A DNA stretch of 64,000 bases, from positions 3,485,501 through 3,549,500 of the forward strand of contig JAHHIN020000030.1 in assembly GCA_019925095.2 (NCBI GenBank), written 5' to 3'. The DNA comes from Dendrolimus kikuchii (Eukaryota; Arthropoda; Insecta; Lepidoptera; Lasiocampidae). A program made the position numbers and the translations under genes. This document shows positions 20,112-28,759 of this stretch, one piece after another (position 1 is the first letter of the stretch; each line of letters opens with the position of its first letter). The notes under the pieces are model-generated. The model saw only the letters and a program-made list of their open reading frames with translations. It was not told where the DNA came from and searched no databases.

Positions 20112-20264
20112 TTTTTTTTTAAATTATTTTATCACTTTTATAGTCGTAAACAATTTATTTAATTTTATAACAAATTTATTGATTTGATTAGACAAACAAC
20201 CATTAATAAAGTACAAAAACACCATTAATAAAGTACAAAAACAATTACAGTTAGAGTTAGATAT

Positions 20265-20495
20265 GACAGCGGGGGCGGTCACTTTAGGGCTGTACTGGCT
20301 GTTAGATACAGCGTTCCACGCACCTACCGCAATTTAGACGGTACTGACTGTCTGGGACAGTGTTCCACGTCTATTGTCATGAGAGCGGGGCGGTCACTTT
20401 AGGGCTGTACTGGCTGTTAGATACAGCGTTCCACGCACCTACCGCAATTTAGACAGTACTGACTGGGACAGTGTTCCACGTCTATTATTTAGATA
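20265..20495 (-). repeat. 115-bp tandem duplication in the Jockey 3' UTR
   Basis: CGGTCACTTTAGGGCTGTAC occurs at 20276 and again at 20391 (period 115), followed in both by TGGCTGTTAGATACAGCGTT and CCACGCACCTACCGCAATTT. A further degenerate AGATAGTACT...GTGTTCC unit lies at 20490-20525. The elements AGTGTTCCACGTCTATT recur within it. Confidence 0.9.
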
Positions 20496-20849
20496 GTACT
20501 TAGCCGCCAATGACGGTGTTCCGTATCTATTGTCAGAGCAGTACTGATTGGAAGCCAATGGTCCATGCTCGACGACGCATTCGTTGGAAATGCGTGCCAA
20601 TTTTTTTTGGTTTTACCTCGGCTGAACTGTTGCCATGAGAGGGGGATGAATTTAATGATGGCCACCATAGGGCGACACAAAGCACTAATTGAGAACGGGC
20701 GACGGGTAATATAAAGCCCGAGGGGAAGGATTCCGGCGGGCCGGGATCGGTGGTTTGCGGCGGCCTACGCTATCTTACTGCCGTTTCGCAACGTGTTATG
20801 GCTGGGAGAGAAGAAACGGCGAAAGAAACTTCCCAGCAACACGCCTAGT

Positions 20850-23765
20850 CTATCCTGTGGGGGGGCTATGTCTCCTAGCGTCCCTCGCAGGGACGTGGAG
20901 AGATCTTGATTGGCGGCGCCTGAGACGCCGCCGTCTGTGTCTGTCTGTCCGTGCCTGCCAGCCTGCCGTCCTAACCGCGGGCGGGCTGATCCGGGCCAGC
21001 CGTTTTGTGATAACGTCGACCCTGTCCGTGAGGACGTTACGCGGTCGTCGCACGAGAGCCTTTCGCCGAGGCTTATAATCGGACGCGGACACGACGAGTG
21101 GATTTCGATGGTGCGGCGCGAGATCGAAATACTTACGCGAGAGCGACGTAATGTAGTTTTTGATGGAGGGAAGCTCCAGATCGCGGTGGAGGTCGACGTT
21201 ACGCATATAGAGGGGAGCACCGACGGCTCTGCGCATGAATTTGTTTTGCACGATTTGCAATTTATCTAAAAGGGCAGGCTTGGCATGGCCGAATACCACA
21301 CTCGCGTATGTCATGATCGGGCGGATGCATGTTTTATACAAAGTAAGCTTGTGTCTGAGGGACATTTTGCTTCGTTTGTCTATCATGGGTGCTAAACGAC
21401 CCATCACAAATCGCGCTCTATTTCGGATTATAGTGATATGCTCGTTGAAGCGCAAGTTCCGATCTAGGGTGACACCCAGGTATTTGGTGTACTTTTCCCA
21501 GGGAATTTGTTGTTCGTAGAGCGAAATGGTTTTTAGGCGAAGGCAAGCGCGTTTGGGGGAGCGAAGCGTGCCCGGGGAAAAGAACATTGCTGCGCTTTTC
21601 TCCGGGTTTACCTCTATCCTCCATTTGCGAAACCATTCGCCTAGCTCTGTGACAGCTGCCTGCAGCCGGACGCAAGCCATTTGTCGGTTGCGATCTGATG
21701 TATAGAGTGCGGTGTCATCCGCGAAGAGGGCTAACTCCACATCTGGAGTTTTTGGGATGTCGCTGGTGTACAGCGTGAAAAGTAGTGGGGACAGGGCCGA
21801 GCCCTGTGGTACACCGGCTGTGAGTGGGTGAGGGGACGAGCGCGTTCCCTCCACTCGAAAACGGAAGCTTCGGCCTAAGAGGAAGTCTCGCAAGATGAGC
21901 ACGAGTCTGTCTGGCACACCGAACTGGTACAACTTGTAAATCAAGCCGTTGTGCCAGACCTTGTCGAAGGCTTTTGCTACGTCTAGGAACAGTGCGGCTG
22001 TTCCTATAGGGCGGGGGCGATGGGCAAAGTGAGATAGTATGTGCTCCGTGATGCGGTGCACCTGTTGCACACATGAGTGTCTAGCACGGAAGCCAAATTG
22101 CTCATCAGGTAATAGATGTTTGCTGAAGGCAAAATCTCTAAGTCGTGAGAGGATGACTCTCTCGTAAAGCTTGCTGAGTGCGCTTAGTAGGCTGATTGGA
22201 CGGTAGCTGGACGGTTTATTAGCCGGTTTTCCCGGCTTGTGAATACCAATGACATCTGCCTCCTTCCAGATCGCGGGGAAGGAGCAGTTTGTTATGGCGG
22301 CATTAAAGATGCTCACCAGGATTATAATTAGATGGGCGGGTAGGAGTTTTAAAACGCGATTGTTGATGCCATCGGTCCCTGGGGCCTTTCGCGGTTTGAG
22401 AGACTTGATCAGATCTTGCACTTCTTCGACTGTGACCGGGTCGAGTGTGGTTTCCGCTGGTAAGGAGGATCTACGTTCGACCTCGGAGTCCACCTCCGTC
22501 AGGTGTGACTGGTCGACGTTTTGCGTAGTGGGGGAGCATTGAAGCTCTAGACTCTGAGCAAGGCACTCGGCTTTCTCCTCGTCATCGAACGCCTCGGTGT
22601 TGTCGGCTCTTTCTAGCGCGGGTATGACAGTAAGGGTGTCTGATTTGAGAGCTCTAGCCAGCTTCCAGTACGCCTGGTGAGTTGGTTCGATATCCCTCAA
22701 CGTTCTGTCCCAACGTTGTTCCCTGACTTCCCGGATACGTAGTTTGACCTCGCGCTCTAGTTCGCGGAGTCGGATTCTGTTATCCTCGGTGGGATATCTG
22801 TCATGAGCTCTGGAGGCGGCTCTCTTTTCCCTCAGCAGTACCCTCACCTCGTCCGGCAGGCATAAGTGGCGGTCATCCTCCACTGGCACCTGCCTGGACG
22901 AGTTCCGCACTGCGGATTGAAGGTGGCTGGTGAGGGCTTCGATCGCCCTCTCCGTGTCTTGGCGGGACCCGATGTGATCTGGGATGCGGTCCAGGTCTTG
23001 TGAGCTGGTTGCCTTGAGGAGGTCCCCAAGTCTCAACCAGTCCACAGAGGTCCTAGTTTCAGATGTCTGGTCTGTCTGTGGTCCTAATCTAAGGATAACC
23101 GGACGATGGTCCGAGTCTATATCGTCCATCGTTTCGATCGAATGGAACTGAAGAGTTACGCCCCTCAGTAATGCTAGGTCGAGAGTGTTTGGGGTCCCCC
23201 AGTCGCGGTTGGGGGGATATCTTGTGGGGGTCATGGGCGTTAGTATATCAAACAAAAGATTGTCTGATATATTTATTAGGGCTCTGCCATTGGTGTTAGT
23301 GGTATTGCAATTCCACTGCTCGTGTTTGCAATTCAGATCTCCGGCTATTATAACAGCCGGGCCTAGGTTGAATAGGGCTTCTAGGTCTTTTTTAATAAGG
23401 GTTTTTTGGCATGCGAGGTATGCTGAGACTATGACTAGAGGTTGGTGGCCAGTCATTGCTAGTCTGCAGGCGGATACCTCCATACCTTCTAGTGGAGGGG
23501 TGACTACAGGCATGCAGTGTAGGGATCTCCTGAAATAGATCAGGGTGCCGCCACCACGGCCTACCCTGTCATGTCTAGTGACCCGATAGTTAGAGATCTT
23601 TGGATCTCTATTACTCGGTTTCAGGAAGGTCTCCTGTACTAGTAGTATATCTACTTGATTGGTAACCAGGAAGTCATGGACCAAGTCGCGCTGGTTTCGA
23701 AGGCCGTTGGCGTTATAAGTCGCCAGAGTCAATGAGCGTGGTTTATTTCTACCTACATGCGCCAT
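20850..23765 (-). CDS. Jockey LINE ORF2: APE endonuclease and reverse transcriptase, 971 codons
   Basis: ORF2 opens at an ATG at 23765 (MAHVGRNKPRSLTLATYNAN) and is unbroken. The endonuclease spans about residues 12-228: N18 (YNANG), E45 (VQETF), D143/N145 (AGDLNC), D196 (TLDLAL) and S218-D219-H220. RT runs about 460-710: APGTDGINN, SSYRPISLLSALSKLYER, LFLDVAKAFDKVW (D595), TAGVPQGSALSPLLFTLYTS and LALFADDTALY (D683, D684). The C-terminus has a TYASVVFGHA-like block and an Arg-rich tail (RRRRLRRRQSRS). Every catalytic residue I can check is present. It nicks target DNA and copies the element RNA in place. Overlapping frames on the other strand are shadows. Confidence 0.95.
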   Translation of the reverse strand: MAHVGRNKPRSLTLATYNANGLRNQRDLVHDFLVTNQVDILLVQETFLKPSNRDPKISNYRVTRHDRVGRGGGTLIYFRRSLHCMPVVTPPLEGMEVSACRLAMTGHQPLVIVSAYLACQKTLIKKDLEALFNLGPAVIIAGDLNCKHEQWNCNTTNTNGRALINISDNLLFDILTPMTPTRYPPNRDWGTPNTLDLALLRGVTLQFHSIETMDDIDSDHRPVILRLGPQTDQTSETRTSVDWLRLGDLLKATSSQDLDRIPDHIGSRQDTERAIEALTSHLQSAVRNSSRQVPVEDDRHLCLPDEVRVLLREKRAASRAHDRYPTEDNRIRLRELEREVKLRIREVREQRWDRTLRDIEPTHQAYWKLARALKSDTLTVIPALERADNTEAFDDEEKAECLAQSLELQCSPTTQNVDQSHLTEVDSEVERRSSLPAETTLDPVTVEEVQDLIKSLKPRKAPGTDGINNRVLKLLPAHLIIILVSIFNAAITNCSFPAIWKEADVIGIHKPGKPANKPSSYRPISLLSALSKLYERVILSRLRDFAFSKHLLPDEQFGFRARHSCVQQVHRITEHILSHFAHRPRPIGTAALFLDVAKAFDKVWHNGLIYKLYQFGVPDRLVLILRDFLLGRSFRFRVEGTRSSPHPLTAGVPQGSALSPLLFTLYTSDIPKTPDVELALFADDTALYTSDRNRQMACVRLQAAVTELGEWFRKWRIEVNPEKSAAMFFSPGTLRSPKRACLRLKTISLYEQQIPWEKYTKYLGVTLDRNLRFNEHITIIRNRARFVMGRLAPMIDKRSKMSLRHKLTLYKTCIRPIMTYASVVFGHAKPALLDKLQIVQNKFMRRAVGAPLYMRNVDLHRDLELPSIKNYITSLSRKYFDLAPHHRNPLVVSASDYKPRRKALVRRPRNVLTDRVDVITKRLARISPPAVRTAGWQARTDRHRRRRLRRRQSRSLHVPARDARRHSPPTG

Positions 23766-23803
23766 TTGTTACCGGTAACAAGAATTTGTACTAGGTTGTT
23801 TAG

Positions 23804-25627
23804 TTACAACGATCTAAGTATTTGGAGGAGGTACGCGTGATCCATTTCGATCACGAGTTGATCCCGGAGGGAGGGTTGAGTTGACTCTGAAACTTGTCTC
23901 AGTTTCCGAGCCAAGAGTTGGACCTCTTCCAGGTCGAAGGGCAAGTTCTTGGCGAATTTAGTCGCCAAAGCTAAGTCCTCCGCTATAGAGTGGTGGGCCG
24001 ATGGCCCAGAAGGTGCCTTAGAAATGGGGGCGGGGGAGAGGGTGGCCGAGGGTAGGCCGGCCATAACTGGGGCACGCGTCCTCAGCGGAGGAAACGCTTC
24101 CGTCGTGGGAAGACCCGTCCAGTGGTTTACCACTGGAGGGGGGGCCGCCACGAATGCGGGTTTGTTCGGCACTTTTCTAGTGCCTTTTTGGGCATTGCCC
24201 TTTCCGACCTTACGTTTGGGTCGGGGGGCGGCAGGGCAGCCTCTGTAGTTAGCAGGGTGACCCGCTTGGCCGCAGAGGATGCAGCTGGGTGGCTCCGGGG
24301 AGTCCCGGGTGCGAGTGCACTCCGAGGTCCCGTGGTCGCCCAGGCACTTGACGCACCTGGGACGGGATTGACAATGAAGGGCAGAGTGCCCATAAAGTTG
24401 GCAGCGATGACACTGCCGTAGTGTATGTTTTTCGTGTGGACGTTCCACACGAAGGCCAGAGAGGCCACAGACCTTCTCAAGTTCGAAGATCTTTTTCCCC
24501 TCTGGGGAGAGGTCGAGGACAACCAATACTAGGTTTAGAGGCGACTTTGTGGCGTCGCCTCTGTGCATACGGTGCACTTCGTGCACTGGTAGGGCTTGGG
24601 ACTTAAGGTCCTCTAGAATGTAGGAACTTTCAATTTCCTGAGGAAGTCCGCGAATTACAGCCCGAAGGCGTTTTTCTTCTGGCAGGGCGTAAGTGTAGTA
24701 ACCGATTTTACGGTCACATAATAGAGTAGTTAGGGCGCGGTGGTCACTTGAAGATGTGACCATAACTTTGATGCCGTGTTGGGTATCACGGGCCTCTTTT
24801 ATGGAGATTGCCTTACCTGGCAGTTCCTTAGCGAGTTGAAGCCAATGAGCTTTCTCGCGGATGATCAGGGGTGGCGGCGGGCGCTGTGAAGGTGGCCCAG
24901 GGCGGCTGGAAGGTGCCATTGTCGGTTTTGTGCCCGCAGTGGGGGCGGGGTTGGGGGGGACCTCCCTCTGGGTCTTACGTTTTTTACTACGATTGACGGT
25001 TATGAAACCGTCATCGTCTTCGCGGTCTAAGGGGATATTCGCGGGAGGCGCGACATCCATGGGGGTAATTTCATCGGCTGGTGTAAGAGGGGCAACCCTG
25101 AGGTATTGCGAACCTTCAGTGGTTAAGTCGATTTCTCGACGAGAATCGATTACGCGATGGATGGGCGAACGCGAACGCGATGTCGTCGAACTCGCGGAGC
25201 TCGAACGCGGTTTTCCCGGTGTGGGACCGCGAGAAAACGAGGCGCGCGACTTTGGTGCCACACGGTGGGCGTCGTTGAGCGGGGGTGCGGGCGGCGGGCG
25301 CACCGGTAACACGGCGGGTACGGACGCGGGGGGCGCGGGCGCTGCGGTAGAGCGCAGGTGGTCTGCGGCATGTGCGGCTGCGGGGGTCGCGGGGGGTGCG
25401 ATGGTCGCGGCAGATGCGGGCGCGGGGAGGGGGGCCTGCGCGGGGGCCCTTTGCACGTGTGACTCGCGGGACACAGGTTTCTCGGAATTAAGTTCCGAGA
25501 TAACAACGGACGCCATTGATTGGGACTCCGGAGTCCTCAAAAATTGGTCGAGTGCTTGAGGGAATTGCTGTCGTAAAAACGACAGCAAACCCTCTAACAG
25601 CGACGGAGAGGCCTCCACGCCGTCCAT
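23804..25627 (-). CDS. Jockey LINE ORF1 (Gag-like RNA-binding protein)
   Basis: The frame is open from a GTG at 25678, but the first ATG is at 25627 (MDGVEASPSLLEGLL), giving about 607 residues. An N-terminal hydrophobic helix region is followed by a Pro/Ala-rich low-complexity region (about 60-130), an SR-rich stretch (RSSSASSTTSRSRSP), an RRM-like/PRE_C2HC-type domain (about 270-400) and three zinc knuckles: CHRCQLYGHSALHC, CVKCLGDHGTSEC and CILCGQAGHPANYRGC. This is the standard Jockey ORF1 plan. It ends 38 bp before ORF2, so ORF2 is probably reached by reinitiation. The long plus-strand frame across it is a shadow of the Pro/Ala-rich codons. Confidence 0.92.
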   Translation of the reverse strand: MDGVEASPSLLEGLLSFLRQQFPQALDQFLRTPESQSMASVVISELNSEKPVSRESHVQRAPAQAPLPAPASAATIAPPATPAAAHAADHLRSTAAPAPPASVPAVLPVRPPPAPPLNDAHRVAPKSRASFSRGPTPGKPRSSSASSTTSRSRSPIHRVIDSRREIDLTTEGSQYLRVAPLTPADEITPMDVAPPANIPLDREDDDGFITVNRSKKRKTQREVPPNPAPTAGTKPTMAPSSRPGPPSQRPPPPLIIREKAHWLQLAKELPGKAISIKEARDTQHGIKVMVTSSSDHRALTTLLCDRKIGYYTYALPEEKRLRAVIRGLPQEIESSYILEDLKSQALPVHEVHRMHRGDATKSPLNLVLVVLDLSPEGKKIFELEKVCGLSGLRVERPHEKHTLRQCHRCQLYGHSALHCQSRPRCVKCLGDHGTSECTRTRDSPEPPSCILCGQAGHPANYRGCPAAPRPKRKVGKGNAQKGTRKVPNKPAFVAAPPPVVNHWTGLPTTEAFPPLRTRAPVMAGLPSATLSPAPISKAPSGPSAHHSIAEDLALATKFAKNLPFDLEEVQLLARKLRQVSESTQPSLRDQLVIEMDHAYLLQILRSL

Positions 25628-25740
25628 TGTCCCTGAGGGGGACGAACGATTTGGTGGAAAAACCACCTGATGATGCACTTTTCACTGCATTCGCATGCCT
25701 CGGTTGTATGTAGGCAAAAGCCTATCCGTAATTATAAAAT

Positions 25741-27489
25741 AAAAAAAACCCACTGAAAGGAGTGGAAAAAGAAATACGTTATTATCACGGTCTCGCCAGT
25801 TGGTCAACTTACGACGACTAAACACTACTTTGAAGTTCAAGGGTGAAAGATTCTAGTTGGTAATGGATAAGTTATTAAAATGGGATACACCCATGGCTTT
25901 AAGCAGGTCCACAAGATGGAAAGGAGAGAGTGTGAAACCAATAGCTTTTGTTTAAAAATGACACATAATAATTAGAGGTCACGCGGTCATGGTTCAACCA
26001 CGTGCCACCCACAAGTTTATAGAGGGACTGTAAGAAATATACCACTAGAAAAAGGTATTTAAATCGTATACCTGTTAGGTGGGTTTATCATTCAAAAATT
26101 ATGGCTTTTGACGAGCCTTTGGGTAGAAATGCCTTTTTGATTTATGGCGTCGGTATGTACGATGAAAAATCTTTAGCCAACTACATTTCCTGATTTCTGT
26201 AAATACACAGAAGACGAATCAAAATATGAAAGGCGAATACCGACGATTGGTTTCTTTAAAATATAGAAAGATACTTACAGGATAATATTGTGCTGGAACA
26301 CTTTAAAAAAACAGGCTTTTAAGCCTTGTATACTGCGACGATGCGCATTTAGAAATGACAGCCGGCCTCCGCGAACCGCGTCAAGAGAGGAATCCCGAAC
26401 ATAACCGAGCGTAGCCGAACTCGGCGCCATCACAGGGTTTTCAAATGGTGGTTAATGCTTTCCGCGCTAAATTTAATCGCTTCAAAATTAATAATATTAC
26501 AACCAATAGGCTAAGGAACAATGACTACGTAAATACGGCGTCACAATGCACCCCCTTGGGTTAGTTTGGGTTAAGTTTTTCGTAGAAAAACTGAAACTGC
26601 CCTCAGCTTATCATCATCAAAATAACTACAGTAAATGACCTAGTTCTCATATCAATAATATCCAGTGAAATTAAAGAAGAGTAAAAAAAAAACAAAAGAA
26701 AAAAATATCCTTCTTGAAGGAAAAAAATCTATGATATAAAGAAATATATATATAAATTAGAGTTATCACGATCCTCTCTTTAACAAGAATCAAACAGCTT
26801 AATCGGCTTAATTTCTTTTAAGTCTATAATGACAGAAAACAAGATTTTGATACTAAATACTATATTTATATTGCTAATAAATCAAATTTGATTTCAGTAA
26901 CAACTTTGGACACAAGTTCGGATCAGATTACATCAGTTGGCTATGTTGTAACGCCTGGGAGTAATTGAGGAGAGGTAGCATTCTTAAGAGCATATATCAT
27001 CGTTCATAATATCTTTCACTATTCAATTAAAAACCTGTCAATAACTCGTCTCAATTGAAAATAATATCCTTGAGACTTCCTTTCAATAATAACCAAGAAT
27101 CGATAGGTGACTAAGCTAACCCTATCCGATTCAAAATAATACCTAAATTAGCTGATGAACCTTGTATAATCTGACCTTACTTCAATAACAACAGCTGTCT
27201 TCAATTATGACCACAACCTATATCGGCTGGACAAGCGACAGTAAAAGAGACTGTCTTATAAAATACTTAATATGGGTATATAATCGACCAAACAGAACCA
27301 AACCTCTCTATAACAAGAGAATAAACAATTATGGCCCGATCTATTACGTTCCTACATGTGTGTTTGTCTTACTTATAATATATATACTCTACGATTATAC
27401 GACAGAGCTTAATAAACCCAAATATAGAGTAAGCTGACTGAAAATTGAAGGTCCAAAGGAACTAATATTCCTTTTATAATTTTTCCAAA
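25741..27489. other. Unassigned 1.7-kb stretch
   Basis: It may begin with Jockey 5' UTR. A GC-rich patch at 26352-26440 contains CCGAGCGTAGCCGAACTCGG, a small imperfect palindrome. The 76-codon frame at 27207-27437 has no recognisable motif and a composition like random AT-rich DNA. I see no LTR pair, TIR pair or RNA gene. Confidence 0.4.
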
Positions 27490-27493
27490 GTTA

Positions 27494-27772
27494 TGTGGTG
27501 ACACATAATCGCTTTGTCAGCAGTTTTCGCGTTCGGGCAAATACGACGTGCGTTCGCTAGTCTGACCGGAGTATTGCGACAGATCGGTTTTGTGTTGAGT
27601 AACACATCCGCTCGTACGTGTAACTTAGTGTATGTAATATATATATATATATGTACATTAATGTGTGGACAATATACCGGAAAATAGTTAAAATATAAAA
27701 CCTGGTTTAATTTCTCTCACACTCCGAGAACACCATATAATCATCACCTCCTCAGACTCAACTACCTCCACA
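27494..27772 (+). mobile_element. Gypsy-2 5' LTR
   Basis: 279 bp from TGTGGTGACACATAATCG to ACTACCTCCACA. It contains a short TA run (about 27640-27652). No AATAAA was pinpointed; TATAAAACC near the middle of the R/U5 side could be a core promoter box. Confidence 0.95.
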
Positions 27773-27773
27773 G

Positions 27774-27790
27774 TGGTGACCCCAGACTAC
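27774..27790 (+). promoter_or_regulatory. Primer-binding site, tRNA-Trp type
   Basis: One base after the LTR the sequence reads TGGTGACCCCAGAC. The first ten bases equal the tRNA-Trp primer site (TGGTGACCCC...) that I recall for CsRn1/Kabuki-clade elements; the following bases diverge. Confidence 0.8.
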
Positions 27791-27942
27791 TTAAGTGCTG
27801 AGAGATTAAACATAGGTGTAAAGGTTAGACTCCGACTTTTTAGTCGTTACACCGATTTGTCGCCGCAGTAGTAAGAGTGACTATTGTGTTAACGTGTTAA
27901 GCTCCGTATAAAAAGAACATTTTTTTACATTTTATTTAAGTG

Positions 27943-28759
27943 ATGTCTGACAACGAAAGCATGGAAGATTTTAAACGCGAAGTGTCAGGAGTATCAGTTT
28001 CGCCGAGAGTTCCCGAGTTTTGGACAGATTTACCAAGACATTGGTTTTTCCAAGTAGAAGCGGTATTAACTCCGCAAAAATGGAGTGACGAGAACCAATA
28101 CCAATTTGTGATCGGAAAACTTAGCAAGGATGTAATACAGCAGGTTACCGATATACTTATTGACCCCCCCGGCAACTGGTAAATACAACGCATTGAAGAA
28201 AAGACTTCTGGAAATCTATGAAGAGTCAGAAAATAGGAAAATCCAGAAATTAATTGGAGAAATGGATTTAGGGGAGCAGAAACCTTCGCAGCTCTTACGA
28301 AAAATGAAAGATCTGGCCAGGGACGAGGTGAAAGATGAAACGTTGACTGTATTATGGCAAAACCACCTGCCCGTCTGGGTACGAGGGGTGCTCGCTGTAT
28401 CTGATATAAAGGATACCACCAAGCTCGCCTTAATGGCGGATAAGGTTATGGAGAACGCGAGACCAGCGCAAGCCGTCAGCAGCGTCGAGAGTATACAAGC
28501 TACGTCAACTACTATTATAGCTGAGATTAATAAATTAGGAGAAAGAACAAAAAACCTTGAGAATTTTCAACACCAGACAAGAGATAGGAGTAGGCAACGT
28601 TACCGCTCCCGACCTAGGTCGAGGTCCAGGCCAGGACTATCAGGCACGAGGAAAAACAATCCAAATTGGCAATGTTTTTACCATTACCGTTACAAGTCGA
28701 AAGCCCGCAGATGTATTAAGCCGTGCAGCTGGAAACCGGAGGAAAGGCAGGAAAACTAA
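27943..28759 (+). pseudogene. gag: Gypsy-2 gag, split by a frameshift in a C7 run
   Basis: It starts at the ATG 27943 (MSDNESMEDFKREVSG). The first frame reads SPRVPEFWTDLPRHWFFQVE, a hallmark opening of CsRn1-type Gag (P-x-FW..P..WF.Q.EA.F), and ends at 28182. The second frame, from about 28165, continues through KYNALKKRLLEIYEESENRK, WQNHLPVWVRGVLAVSD, an Arg/Ser-rich stretch and CFYHYRYKSKARRCIKPC, the single CCHC-like motif of this clade, to 28759. The switch falls on GACCCCCCCGG at 28163-28171. It may be a one-base indel in the genome, an assembly error, or (less likely) a programmed slip. Gag's last 37 bases overlap the pol frame. Confidence 0.85.

Larger units (their letters stand above)
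20112..25740 (-). mobile_element. Jockey-clade LINE, apparently full-length with both ORFs open
   Basis: Reading right to left: a 5' UTR of unknown length, ORF1 (25627-23804), a 38-bp spacer, ORF2 (23765-20850) and a 3' UTR of about 740 bp with a 115-bp duplication. The T-run near 20110-20120 on the plus strand would be the poly(A) tail. GC content is far above the surrounding DNA. The outer limits are estimates and no target duplication was confirmed. Confidence 0.8.

Noticed and set aside
20910..21269. Plus-strand frames across 20755-23538 as host genes.
   Set aside because: All are antisense shadows of Jockey ORF2.
24861..25559. 232-codon Gly/Ala/Arg-rich frame on the plus strand.
   Set aside because: It is the antisense of the Pro/Ala-rich part of Jockey ORF1; openness comes from GC-rich codons.
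25628..25678. Jockey ORF1 starting at 25678.
   Set aside because: That codon is GTG on the coding strand; the first ATG is at 25627.
27207..27437. 76-codon plus-strand frame as a small gene.
   Set aside because: No motif, AT-driven composition, no supporting signals; a chance frame in an unassigned stretch.
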